Of a stretch of 64,000 bases of DNA, positions 1 through 12,900 are shown piece by piece. The notes below the pieces were generated by a model. The model did no database searches and had not been told where the DNA came from. It saw only the letters and a program-made list of their open reading frames with translations. This DNA comes from Stromatinia cepivora. Its lineage: Eukaryota > Ascomycota > Leotiomycetes > Helotiales > Sclerotiniaceae. The stretch lies in contig RCTD01000023.1 of NCBI GenBank assembly GCA_014898415.1, positions 310,001 through 374,000 of the forward strand. The letters run 5' to 3'. A program made the position numbers and the translations under genes. Within the stretch, counting starts at the first letter, position 1, and every line of letters starts with the position of its first letter.

Positions 1-802
1 AAAAGATCTTCCAATTGGATGGTTTGATTGAAGCTGCAAGCTTACTACCGAATCGAAATATAGATGATTGTCGAGAAGTATCGGACATAGCTGCGAGTGA
101 CGATTCCGCACCCATAGATTTGTTTGAATGTTGCATGAACCCGTGCTTCGCCATCTTCGTACCTGGAGTTGCCCGGCCATTCCTTCCCATAAGCTCATCC
201 TCAATGTATCGCTCCCGAAGCTCCTCTTCATGGTAAAGGTATGGTGTGGGTGGAATCTTACTGACTTTATCATTCATACTACCTTCCAAAAATCTTGAGG
301 GACGAGATCTATGGAGACTAGGGCGAGCAGGTGAAGGAGATGCTGTGGATCTTCGACTTCTTTGACTTGTTCGACTGCGAGCGCGTGAAGGAAGTCGAGG
401 TGGAGGAATTACCTGCTGAACAGGCTCCGGCGGCAAAGGCCAATTTTCAGAGCGGTGACGCTTCCCATCTGGATATTCTTCATCATTATCGAAAGCAGGA
501 CCCAAATACTTTCCACCTTCACCATCATCTGCCAAAATTGTCGGTCGAGCATTGCGATTACTGTACAATCTCTTCGAACCCGTTTTCGAATCGATGGAAT
601 GTCTGCGATCATCAAACGGACTTTCGCCCATAGGATGATCCATCGACTGGCGGCGAGGAGTCTATAAGATAAACTATTAGTAATTGTTATGCCTCGAGTA
701 TCGTTTATAAGATCGTCCTCGGGGGTAGGGAAGGTCATGCAATCAATCGAGTTTGAATTATGGATCTTGGGATGGGTGAAAACCAACCTTGTAACTCGCC
801 AT
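1..802 (-). CDS. Unknown Ser/Arg-rich disordered protein, 5' part (3' end outside window)
   Basis: Two exons were built by hand. Exon 1 (802-788) encodes only MASYK; the intron is 787-662 (GTTGGT donor, TTACTAAT branch-like sequence, TAG acceptor); exon 2 runs open from 661 through base 1. At least 225 residues are visible. The protein is polar and low in hydrophobic residues, with an RS-like stretch (PSRARSRTSQRSRRSTASPS) around residues 110-130, acidic patches (ADDGEGGKYLG) and the last visible segment IKPSNWKIF. I recognise no domain. It could be a fungal-specific scaffold or RNA-associated protein, but the sequence alone gives no function. Confidence in the gene is good because the reading frame stays open for 660 bases across the splice and has protein-like codon use; the tiny first exon is the least certain part. 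Confidence 0.7.
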
Positions 803-2407
803 TGCCAATCCTCAAATGCGTATTTAATAACACGGTGACATTGACGCGTACAATCAAATATGTCTTTCCGTGGGACTCCACAAAGGAAGAGAAAGGAGGA
901 GGAGGGGGAGGAGAGGAGAAGGGGTAAAAGTCGCAAAGAAGAAAGAAGATCGAAAAAGAGAGCTGAAATGGGGGGGGCAGATAGAAGTGATTAATATGAT
1001 TTGAATATGCACCTCTATTTTCGGGTACCTTGAAATAGCGTGTCAGAATGTCTTAAAGAAATGTGATTCGTAGTAATTCTTGTTGATGCTGTCCAAACAT
1101 GCAGGTTGCATACCAAACAAAATGCGGAGTTTTAAAATTAGTCTCACCGCTGCATGAACGCGCAGAACATTTGGACTCTTTGAGTAGAAAGTAAACAAAA
1201 AATTGGTTATGTCAACAAACCGAGAAACCGTTGCCAAGAAAATAGTTTAATGTACAATTTGAGCAGGTCTATACGGGGTCGATCCCAGCCACTCGACTCA
1301 AACTCAATTCTCACACCCTTTTCCCCCGTGCGCTTAAATACGGAGTATTATTCACTTCTCTTATTACAATTATTTTGTTAAATATGGTATTAACACCTCC
1401 ATAATCCATAAATCCATATCCATAATATGGACAGCAAAGTCATCAGGTATTCTTCCAAAGATACAAACAAGCATATGACCTAACCCTAGATACGATACTC
1501 ATCCATACCCGCCATCAAATAGCTATCCTCCACGTTTGCCAACCCCCTCGATGATTTCCTGTAAGTCAAGACTTTCATATTTAAATGTGTTGTATGTCAA
1601 GCATTAGTAGATTGGCTAAGAGTTGGAGTACATACATTGTACCTGCATCGTATCTACGGTAACAGCTTCAGCCCGGAAATTCATTGGGGCAACTCATTGG
1701 TGGCTTGAAGATCGCTGTGAACTTAGTAATGGATCCTTGATAGGAAAAGAAAGAGAATTCAATCATAATAGGTAGGTTTTTGGACGCATTTAATTTATTT
1801 TTAATTCAAAAACTTCTAAATTGGACATTTTACTCCTTTAAACAATTCAATATATGGGCATCAACATTCAAGGTGTAAAATTCTTATCCAATTCCGGCCT
1901 TTTCATTTCATTTAGATAGGTAGGTATTCAACTCAATGCAATCCCTTTCCACTCCATTCTCATCTGGTAAAGGATTCCCCTTCTCCCATTTCCAAGCCCA
2001 TAAATTACAGAATGGTTCTTCAAGCCCGCTTCACTCGTCATCTCATCCCCCAGGTCAAATTCCCCAAGTGTGCTCAAAGTAGGTACCAACAAAACGAAAC
2101 AGAACCAAGAGGGGAAGAAAGTCAATGCTTTCCACAATCTAGATATCGTAAGGAGAAATTCCATGTATGCTTTTCCAGAAGCGTGTAAAACACGCGCAAA
2201 TAACACCACCGCAAGTCGTATAAGAATGTGAAAGGTAAATGGGAGCTTATATCCCCGACAATTGGTATCGTAAAAATCTGGTTCAAAATCGTATATTGAA
2301 AAAACAATGAAAAACTCGACGGCGTGTAGAAAATCCAATCATCGAACGCCTCTACTATAAACATGGTCGACGCCCATCCCGAGGGCCTTTGAGCTTGATG
2401 TTGAAAT
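803..2407. other. Intergenic region between veA and the unknown gene
   Basis: It holds the promoter and leader of the minus-strand gene starting at 802, and the 3' untranslated region of veA. Two overlapping minus-strand open frames at about 1,928-2,448 lie directly downstream of the veA stop and show no recognisable protein; I treat them as 3' UTR or chance. No RNA gene or repeat of note was seen. Confidence 0.5.
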
Positions 2408-4298
2408 TTAGTTGAGGTTAGGAGCGGGTTTCCGTTGAAAGCTGCCATTAGCTCGCCTGTAGGTCATCTGATCTCTGAATCTTTGTTCTTCCTCATCTTC
2501 TTCTCGTTGACTAATGGCGCTTGGTCGTCTCCCGTTGTGCAGTGATTCACTATGAGTGCTGAAAACATCACTGTAGCTTCTCTTATTGGCTGATCTCGGT
2601 GGCTCTGCCTCAATCGGAGGATATTGGCTATATGACCCAGATCTCTCTAGCTTGTTATAGTTGTGGTTTGATCCAACACTTGGCATGGGCGCCAGGCTTG
2701 GTGGCCCACGAATCATAGAAGTTACCGGGGCAAGCGGAGACATAGCTATCGGCTGTTCAGCAGCTCGCAGTGGTGCAAGAGCGACAGAATCCTGATAGGT
2801 ATTTGAGGACACAGAAGGAGGAGGGTTACGGCCATAAGAAGGTTCCATGGATTGCTGGCTATAGGTAGGATTTTGAACGGCAGAGGCGGTAGATGAAGGA
2901 CCCGGAGGCGCATTGGGCATTTGATATGCAAAAGACATTCTTCGGTAGTCTGAATCATACGACTGTGGTTGAGGAGGATTGGCAGGAGGACGAAATTGAG
3001 TAAAGGACTGCCTCTCCTCGAACCCACCGTAACTTCCTAGGGGTGGCGGAGGTGGACCTTGAAGAGCTTGTTGACGGAATGGTGTCGATGAGCCTTGGTT
3101 AGGATAAACGGTCGGTATCGGCTGTGAATAGGATGAGGAAGGTGGAGGCGGAGGTGGAGGCGGGGGTGGAGGTTGGATTGCCTGTACAGGAGCATATCCA
3201 CCACCTTGTGCCATCCAATGAAGCTGTCCACCAGCAGGTAGAGGCGCGTTTGATGTCGATGGAGAAAGCGAAGGCGTGCGATATGGAGAACCTACGGGCG
3301 AACGGTATGGTGATATCTCACCTGATCCACGCCTCTGTTGTGGATCCTCATTACCACTTGTACTCAAAGCTCTCTGCCTAGCAGCTTGGATGGCGTAATC
3401 AAATGGAGGCGAAGTAGCCCTTCCCTGTTGATATTCATCCTCGTTTTCACCAAAGTCTCCTCCAGGCTTTGTATCTCTTCTTCTCATCCTCACATCACGT
3501 CTGATACGTACTCGACAACCTTGTTCCGCAACAGTCCTGCTCAGATCGGTGCTTTCAGAGAGACCAGGGAATTTCTTTGCGCTGTATACAGTAAATTGAT
3601 CGGATTTAAGCTCCATGCGCCAATCAAAGGAGGATTCAGCCGCCGCCGCAGCGGTCGACATCTTTCGCACGCTGGATTCATTCGAAGGTTCGATATCGAC
3701 ATCCTTCTCCTCTTTTGTCTCCTCATAAAGATTGAAGCTCAACTTGTACTGGCCCTCATGTCGAACAGACAAATCAGGGAAAATAAAATATCCAGCTTCG
3801 TTGGGTCTATCCAAGTATGCCATTCCAGACACTGGCATGCCCGTCAAAACGGGTGCTTGAGGAGCCGAAGTTTGTACACGACCTTGAGCGATTGGCCGAG
3901 CTACCTCCAAAGTTGCAAATAGAAAGAAGTTTGCATTATAGTGGAAGGTTATCTCCTTCTCTTGTCGGGGTTCTGTTTCATCGTGAATGCGAAGTTGAAC
4001 GACGGGAGGAGGATCGACTGGGCGGCGATCGGCAGATGCTAAGAACGGTGTTAGTCTTGGTAACAATATTTTGACCCCTTCACCGAAAGAAATCTAGCAT
4101 ACACTTTGCTCCGGAACCACAAGCTCTAGCACGCTCAGGTTGTTGAATTACAGTCAACGTATATCTAAGTTTCCTTCCTCCTCTGGTCGTCCTCGTTATT
4201 ATTTCGGGGATGCTTTTGGGAGAAGTAGACGCTGCCATATTGGAGTCTACACTCCCTCTAAAGTGACTTGAAGCGATAGAAATATTTCGTTCAGCCAT
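2408..4298 (-). CDS. veA: Velvet-domain developmental regulator VeA
   Basis: Exon 1 4298-4103 and exon 2 4038-2408, separated by a 64-bp intron (4102-4039, GTATGC donor, TTAG acceptor), give 608 residues. The join restores the VeA signature [20 protein letters not shown], followed by [12 protein letters not shown]. The velvet domain spans about residues 38-256 (ending near [14 protein letters not shown]), followed by a long Pro/Ser/Gln-rich disordered tail with an uninterrupted polyproline run and a charged C-terminus ([19 protein letters not shown]). In the family, VeA binds VelB and LaeA in a nuclear complex that couples light to sexual/asexual development and secondary metabolism. The SSADRR spacing separates it from VelB and VosA types. 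A second in-frame Met at residue 21 is an alternative start. The gene lies about 2 kb from the edge of a 22-kb heterochromatin-like block. Confidence 0.95.
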
Positions 4299-6240
4299 TG
4301 TTGCTGATTTTGATCAAAATTATTATATATGCTATATCCTCGTCGTTAGTCCTAAATGCAATAAACCTTCCAGTGACCGGAAAGTTAATTTTGGTCCCGA
4401 CACCCAGTTTAATGGGTACGAGTATCGGAAGGTTAAGGTAAGGAAGCGACAATGCGTTATCGAGTCAAATTCTTACCTAGATATGTATGTATGTTTCAAA
4501 TTTCTGCTGTATTATGAGGCTTGAAATGATCGTAAGAAATAACTGCAGAGGTTACAAGATGAAAGAATAAATTGTTCTTCCCAAACAATCTGACTTCCAA
4601 TGTATGTTGAGGTCGGAGTGGTCGTGTTGTTGGTTGGCTACCCATTCACCTTGAGCTGGAAAGTTTGGGAACGCTTAGGTCGGTAGGATGGTGAGGATGG
4701 GTAACCTGGTACGTTGTTTCCCGATGGAAATATTATTGGAGTTCCTTATGATTAGAAGTGAAGTACAATAAGTATATTGATAACGATGCTTATTGACCGT
4801 CTATTCTTCTCAATCACTTCGTACCATTCATTCTGGTTTGGAGTAGTCGACAAGTGAGTGGTGTCGAGTAGTGTCGAGTGGTGTCGAGGAGTGGTGTCAA
4901 GTTTTCGAGGACGAAGAAGAGATACAGCAGTAGAGAACTACCTATCTCTGCACAACAAAAGGATAACGAGGAATTGCTGGGTGGTCCCAATCCTAATCCT
5001 AGCCAGTTCCAAGTCTCTATTATTCCCTGTCCACTTCCACAAGCAGGGCTCTTCTCATCAAATGGAAGGAGAGCAAGCTGTGCCCTGTCGCTTGTACGAT
5101 CCCCAGGAATTTTAGTTCATTATTAGCATAAAAGAGACCAATCCAAAGGGCCCGAGTGGTATTCCAGTTCCAGAGCAGTGATCGATCTTTGGGTTGCCCG
5201 CTTTGAGCGCAGTAATGTAATGTAATACGCAGTAATACACTATGCTATGTAGGACCATCCAAAAAAGGATTTCCAAAGATTAAGGTTGTGTTTAAAAGAA
5301 AGTTAAGTGTTGTTGGGTCGTAGAATAACTGGTTAACAAAGTACGAATGGCGGACATATCAATACATAATACATACTCCGCGAACTCTCGTACAATACAA
5401 TACATACACACTTCAATCCCATCCCATTGTTACCTATTTTGACCCATCAAGGGAATTAACCAAGGCACGCATTTGACAGGGGGATTTGACAGGCTCGACA
5501 ACTCGACAGGTTGTATGACAGGGCTTAAGCCGTTTCGATAACTGCGTAGGCTTTAGGCTCATCCAATTCTCATTCCAGTAGTTCGCACTAAAAAGCTTCT
5601 TGTCTAAGTTATCTTCCTTAGCCGTACATTCTTTCTCTGCAATGCGACGTACACCATACTACCATACCCATAATTTAAAGCAGTAATGAGAGACATTGCT
5701 ATATATAAAGAGCATGTGCTCCTTTTCACTCTTTTTCTAAAAGTCATTCAGTCTTTCTTGCATCAATATCTTCTACAGAAAATACAATTTTCGTATTCTT
5801 TTGTATGAAACCTCCTGCCTTTTCAAAATCTCCCTCCTTATTCGCCCATCATTAGCTTTTTTGTCTCAGCGAATATCAATGTTTATTGGTCGAGATGAGC
5901 GAGTTGGTCGGTGCGGGTATTTTAGATTGGTCACTACACGGCCTGGTCAGCAAATCAACTATATCAAAAAAGTAGGAGATACGGAAATCAGGCTCATGGG
6001 TACAGTCATGAAAACAATAATAATATCAGTGGGTATTACATTTCATGGAAAGAAACACCAGGAAAGTATTACCAAAATAGGCTGAGAATGATGAAGGGGT
6101 ATTGCCTAGACCGTCCACTGGTGCATTAATAGGTGCATTAATATTTCGTCTAAACCTTCATTGCACTTCTTGGGAAACGTTTAAATCTCGAAGCATTTCC
6201 GAGTAAAATCAAGTTCCGTCCGTAAAGATTTACAAAGATT
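4299..6240. other. veA upstream region and transition to the AT-rich block
   Basis: About 1.9 kb without a supported gene. It should contain the veA promoter and leader. It carries a short 10-bp tandem repeat (4,861-4,890) and a cluster of TTTGACAGG/CGACAGG-like words near 5,470-5,522. Small open frames (for example 4,858-5,126 and 5,801-6,085) resemble no protein I know. Base composition becomes sharply AT-rich after about 6,240. Confidence 0.5.
4861..4890. repeat. Short tandem repeat, 10-bp GTGTCGAGTR unit x3
   Basis: Three consecutive copies of GTGTCGAG plus two variable bases, followed by a degenerate fourth (GTGGTGTCAA). It lies about 560 bp upstream of the veA start codon, so it could sit in the promoter or leader; no function is implied. 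Confidence 0.8.
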
Positions 6241-8012
6241 GATGAAAAGTATTATAAGATATACTAAAAAGCAATCATACTTTTCCTCATCTATAAAAAT
6301 TTTAATTAATAAAAATATTATACTCTTTGAAAATTTCTATAATAGAAATCAATCAATTAAAATATTATAAAGAAGAATTTAAGAAATACAAAATATTATT
6401 AAAATTTAATATATATTTTATTCGGTATAATTATAATTTTATAATATTCTTTTATAAATCTAAATAATTTTAATAAACATTCTTTTAATATTATTTTCTA
6501 TACTTTCTTTATAATTATTCAAAATCTATTATAGTTTATATTATCTTTTAGATAATAATTTTATATATTTTGAATAAAATTAAAATCAAAAAATCAATTC
6601 ATCTTTTAGATTTCTTTTTCAAAAAACTTTATAATAATTATACTAATTATATAATCTGAAGTTTTATTTTATATAAATACATAATTTAAATATAATTTTA
6701 TTCATTTATAAATAATAGAAATTATATAAATCTAATAAAATTTAATATTGATAAGATCTTATTACTTCTTTTAAAAAATTCTAGAACTTTTCTTTATTCT
6801 TTTTAAAAACTATTCTTAAAATATTCAATCTCTAAACTTTCTCGATTTTTCTATTATATATAAAAAATTATAAACTTTATCTTTTCAATATATAATATAA
6901 GTTTTTCAATAATTTTTTAATATTATTTATATTTTATTTAATTATAAAATAATATTCTATTATTTATATTAGTATCACTTCGGTGGTATCAATTTGTATA
7001 ATATTATTATAATATTGTTTTTATTCATTCTTGATTGTTATATTATAAAAAAAAAGTATTATTTATATTAAAGAGGAAAAGATTCAGAGTTCGTTAATAG
7101 TATAGTTTCTTATATAAAATTGATTATATAATATATCTATACTTGTAATTCTTTTTCAAGGAAATGAATTATATAATAATTTCTATGTTTTTATTTTTAT
7201 TTTCATTTTATTAATTTTGTAATTTTTATATTGATTTTATTAATATCAATTAAATCTTTAAATATTTAACAAGGTTTATTCTTAATTATAATATCTATTA
7301 GATTAGAATTTCTATTAATTTATTTGATCTTTATTATTTTTTTATATTTGTATAATTATTATAATATTATAATATCAATTATTAATCGTTTTTTAGTAGT
7401 AGATTTTAATTTGATTAATAAATTATAAAACAATTTCGAATCGATATAAATTATAGATAGAATCTAAATTTTAGATTTGAGAATAATATTGATTATTTTT
7501 TTTATTATTAAAATTATATTGAAATTGAATATTAAATTATATAGTTTTGAGATTAATATTTTATATATAATTCTTTCGTATTTAATTGAAGATTAGTAAA
7601 GAATATTAATATTATTATAAATCTAATTTTAAATGAAAAATCTTTATTATTAATAAAAGATATATTAATAAATATAATAATTCTTAATGATTTTATATTA
7701 AAAAGAATAAAGCTTAATTCTTTTTTTAAATTATTTATTTATTATTTGATTTATTTATTAATTGTTTTAGTATTTATTTTAATCGGCTTAATTATTTAAA
7801 TAATAATAAATAAATCAAATGAAGTTTTAGATTAATATATTATTATAATATATATATTTTTAATTTATTGAATAATATATTAATTTTTTGATATAATTGA
7901 TTTTTATATTTTGTTTTTGATATTATATATATTGATAGATATGATTTTGATAAATTATAAATTGTTGTATTACTTTTTTTGATTAAAATAAATTTTGTTA
8001 TTAGTAAATATT

Positions 8013-8148
8013 TGTTACGGGTTCACTACCCGTTCCTAGCTAGTCTACATGGATGCCTCAGGCATCCATTCCTCATATAGTCGGCGCTCTTTTTAGTATC
8101 TTCTTTTCTTCTTTTGTAGAATATCATCGCACTACCCACACCGCGACA
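8013..8148. mobile_element. 136-bp un-RIPed solo-LTR-like insertion with 5-bp target duplication
   Basis: An island of normal base composition inside AT-rich DNA. It begins TGTTACGGGT and ends CCGCGACA, giving TG...CA ends and an imperfect terminal inverted repeat (TGTTACGG against TGTCGCGG). It is flanked by ATATT (8,008-8,012) and GTATT (8,149-8,153), a 5-bp duplication differing by one G/A transition as RIP would produce. An internal inverted repeat (ACGGGTTCACTACCCGT) lies at its start. The simplest reading is a solo LTR of a gypsy-like element, or a very small non-autonomous LTR element. Its intact composition suggests it arrived after the surroundings decayed, or that single-copy short sequences escaped RIP. 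Confidence 0.6.
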
Positions 8149-8611
8149 GTATTAAGAGTTTTTTATTGAATTTAAAAAGAATAATTTTAGTAAATTGTTT
8201 TTGATTTTTTATTAGAAATTTTATTTTTTTAAATTGTTTTTGTTTTGTTTTAATAAATATGAGATTTGTTATAATAAAAATATAATTTTTTTGGTAATTT
8301 TATAATATTGAAATCATTTTTATAATTATTTATATATAATAAGTAGGGATTGTAAGTTGATTAAATTATATTGAGTTTGATAAAATAATGATTATAAAAT
8401 GATTTGATTATATATAGAATTATATTTTTTTATATTTTATTTCGATTGATAATTTAATATAGAATAAATAAAATAATTTCGGGGGTATTTAAATATATAT
8501 TTATTTAATATTTCATAGGAATATTTACATAATTGTAATATTTCTTTTGAATAAATAATAAAAATGATTAAAATATATTAATTAATTTATTGAATTATAA
8601 ATGATTTGTTG

Positions 8612-8880
8612 TTATTATTGAATAATAAATAACTCTTATTAATCATTTCACAATATAAAGACCTATATATAGAATATACTCATTCCTAATAATAAGAATA
8701 ATATGATCAATACGATCAATTAGACCGATTAGATCAAATTGATTAATTTAATCAATTTAGTTGATTTAGTCAATTCAATTTAATTGATCAAATCAATCAA
8801 ATTGATCAAACAGATCTAATCGATCTATATATATATATTATATTCATTCTGTTGTAATTTAATAAATATCATTTTAAATA
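8612..8880 (+). repeat. LTR-like repeat, long copy (relative at 28,033-28,156)
   Basis: Begins TTATTATTGAATAATAAATA and shares its first about 95 bases with 28,033-28,132, then a further 25 bases (8,826-8,850) with the end of that copy. Between them this copy has an extra 117 bases (8,709-8,825) built from GATCAA/TTGATC words in both orientations, bounded by GATC on each side. The later copy lies downstream of a copia pol relic, so this family is probably the LTR of that copia element. The right end is uncertain. Confidence 0.55.
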
Positions 8881-9124
8881 CTTCAAAATATAAATTGAAA
8901 AAAGGAATTGATATTCTTAAGAAAAATATCTCTTTATAATAAAATAATAATATTTCAATAAATTTAAAGAAATTTCATATTTTCTTTATATTCTTTAATA
9001 TAAAATTCATAAATCATTATAAATTTTCAAATATTATATTCGAATTCATATAATATTATTAATATTATAATTATATGATTCGTACTACGATTATATGATA
9101 TTATTCATATTACAATCGAAATCA

Positions 9125-9975
9125 TCGATACAAGAATATTCAAATAAAGAAACCTAATTTAGTTGAATATCAGGGGTATTTGAATAAAAAACCTTTATAA
9201 TATTAATCAAGATAATTGAAATGATGAACCTTTATTCAAATCGATAAATAAGAATAAAATATTGATATATAAAAGAATTCGAAAAGGGCATATAGGAAAG
9301 CAATACCCTTAATATTGAAGGTTAAAAATTTGAATTCAAATATTTTTAGTATTATTAATTGTATACAATACAATACCTCTATACAACCTTATATTATTAT
9401 TATAATTTCATAATTGCTTATTCCATTATAGTCTTCGAGCCATTACTTCCAAATTATAAGGTTTATCATCTTCAAATATATAACCTCTAACAATATTTAT
9501 TCTGAATAATAAAATCAATATGATAAACAAGATCAACTAGATCATTTTGATCAATTTAATCGATCAATATATAAATATAAATTCGAATTCTATGAATTCA
9601 TTAATATATACGAAACTATTGAATTTATAGATATTCGAATAAAAAAATCTAAATTAATCAAATATTAGGATTATTTGAAATAAGGAACCTTTATAATATT
9701 AATCAAGATAATAAAAATGATAAATTTTTATTCAAATTAACAAATAAGAATAAAATATTGATATATAAAAAAATTTAGAAAAGATATATAAGAAAATTAT
9801 ATTCTTAATATTAAAGATTAAGAATCTATACTTTAATATTATATACAATATTATTATATTATTCAATTTTTATTATTATAATTTAATATTTGTTTATTTC
9901 ATTATAATCTATAAATCATTATTTCTTAATTATAAGGTTTATTATCTTCAAATATATAATCTTTAATAAATTATA
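9125..9975. repeat. Direct duplication of a roughly 350-bp AT-rich unit
   Basis: Segment 9,125-9,497 and segment 9,620-9,975 are clearly alignable, both containing AACCTTTATAATATTAATCA and continuing in parallel for over 300 bases, with mostly C/T and G/A differences. They are separated by about 120 bases rich in GATCAA words. This may be two LTR-derived fragments or a local tandem duplication; both copies are RIP-altered. Confidence 0.6.
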
Positions 9976-12900
9976 AAATCTGGAAAGCTTTAAAACAATT
10001 ATAATTATGAAAAAAGTAATTATATAATTAAAACTCTTTATTATTTAAGATCGATACAAATTATAATTATTATTATATATTATTATATATCGATATCATA
10101 TTGAATATTATCAAAATTACTATTATATATCGATATAATATCGAATACTATATATAATATCGAAGTTATTCTTCCTCTTCAAATATCCCACCTAATATAT
10201 ATCAATTATATATTATATATTCTATATATATATATATATATAAAATATTTGAAATTATTTATTCGAATCAAAAAGCATTTATTCAAAAGAACTTCAATTA
10301 TTTTAAAACAATTCATTATTATTCGTTAATTATAAATTGAAAATCGAATATCAATTATTATTAAAACTATCAAATTTAAACTTTACTTTATAATTCAATG
10401 AATCAAAATACAGATTTCATATATTTTACGAATTCCCAAATAACAAATCAGAAATTATACAAAACATTTAATTTAAAACCAAAATAAATACAAATATTAA
10501 TCTAATCGAAACTGAAATTCGATATATCAATGAGTTTAAGAATATCAATAGAGATATAATAAATTATTTAAACTTTATTTAAATCGAATATATATAAAAC
10601 TTCAAATCGAATGAAATAAACGAAAAATAATATTTTTAAGATTCGAAATCAAAATCAATAATAAATCGATTTTAAGGAATTTCAATATTCAAAAGAAAAT
10701 AAAAGATATTAAATAGATTATATATCTTTTACAATATTCGAAAATCTATATTTTCTTTTAGATTATATAAGAGTCACGAATAGTAAAGAATCAACTAGTC
10801 TCAATTTGGCTATAAAACTTTTCATTATTCATTCTATAAAGAAAATCACTCTTTTTTTAAGTTTAATCGATAGGCGATATTAGAATGATGATCCCCGTTA
10901 TCAATATATTATATAAAAAGAGTTTCTTTAAATCCTGAAAATAACAAAATAATATATTATTATCTCTATATTTGGGCTCTGTTTACAAATCATATATATC
11001 TAATTCCAAATCTAGATTGATGATTATAATAAAACTCTTTTTTTCTGAATTTCGCTTCCAAAAAGCTTATTAATTATTATACTATATATAGAATTATAGT
11101 ATTTCATTAAAGAATTATATATCTTTAATATATAATTTTTGTATATAATAAATAAAGAAATAAATAACAACAAAAATAATATATAATTTGTTTTTGAAGG
11201 ATTATATAAATCTTTCGGAATTCTATTTTAAGTTTTTCGTAGTTTCTTTTTGTAAATACAATATTATATTCCAGAACTATTTTCACTTTCTTTGATATAT
11301 TTTAATCATTCTCCGAATTGATAGTATATTTAACTTATATATCTTTACAATTTATATATTCTATATATCTCTGTTATACTAAATATATAGTTTATTATAA
11401 TAATACAAAATCCTTATTTGAAGGTAAGGTAATAAATAAAAAATGTTTTTTTCTAAAAAAAATCAGATATATATATTGAATATATTTGAAAGAAAAACCC
11501 TATATAATATTGTTAAAGAAAATTAACTCTTTCATAAATCAATTGTTACGATTATATTGCAAATAATAAATAGCCAAAATTAATTCATTCAAGGAAATTA
11601 TATTTTTGAAGAAATTAAAGGGTTAGCAAATTAAATTTATATAGAAAATGGAAACTTTTCTTTATAAACAAAAGAAATATAATTTAATATAATCATTTCA
11701 TAATATAAAGGAAACTGTATTAGCTTTGAATATGTAAATCGAAAAGTTAATAAAGTTATTAGAGATATATATAGATTTATAACATTATTTTGTTAATATA
11801 TTTAATATAATTTATCATTTTTTTGATTAATATTTTTATAATTATATCCAAAATCTACAAATAAATTAACAAATAAAGATAAACTAAAGGATATTATTAA
11901 CAAAAAAAAATAAAAAGGAAATCCTTGAAGCTCTCTTGATTCAATTTAAATCATTGAAATCCGTTTATATTTTATTAACAAAATCAACAAATCGAAAGGT
12001 AATTAAAAGCAAAACTAAAAATACTCAGAATATTAACGATATATTAACAAAAAAATCACAGATTCTTATATCTCGAATAATTAAAATAAAATCTACCGAA
12101 AAAACTCTCAAATTGGTTTTTATTAAAAAGAAAACATTAGAATTATCTAAATCTTTTAATAATAATAACAAGAACTTAAAACAATCTAATACAAAGTTAT
12201 CGAATTTCACAAGATTTAAAAAGGAAAAAACCTTTATAATCTTTATACTCTTTTTATTTTCAACAATTTCTGATATATTAATTCCAATTCCAAAAACAAA
12301 TATAATATTATTGATCAAATATCAGGAAATATTTATAATTTCAACAAAACTAATAATGTTTGTAATAAAGAAGATAATAATTAAGATTGAATATCTTAAT
12401 TCTTTAAAGAATTCTAATAATAATAAAATAAATATTGTTCTAGATAAGTATAATTAATTAACGAAAGAGCTTTTAAATCAATATAACAAATATAATGAAT
12501 TGGATTTTGTTAATTGATAATTAAATACTATTGGATCTTTTGGATTTCGATTATAAAGTATAAATAAACCTTCCCTTATATTTACTTTTGTAACGATTCC
12601 AAGAATTATCTATCGAGATTCTAATATCAAAAAATGTATTTGGCGAATATTCTATTAGTTGATGGAATTAGATATTAATAAGGATTCGGATAATATAAAT
12701 AAAAATAAATTGTTGAAGGAAAAAATACAAAAATGAAAAAGGTATAAATATCAAATAATAAAATAAGAATAATATATTTTTAATAATATATAAAAATAGA
12801 TAGATTGAATAAAAGTTTTTAAATATAAATCTTTTTTATCTTTGTAATATATTTTGATTAAATTATTTTATAGTTTTTCGCTATTATTGTATTAACAATA

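Noticed and set aside
1928..2448. Minus-strand open frames downstream of veA
   Set aside because: They follow the veA stop codon on the same strand and have no domain; most likely 3' UTR.
11936..12457. 173-codon open frame in the AT-rich block
   Set aside because: It starts at TTG, has AT-driven Ile/Lys/Asn composition and no domain; expected by chance in RIPed sequence, although its length is notable.
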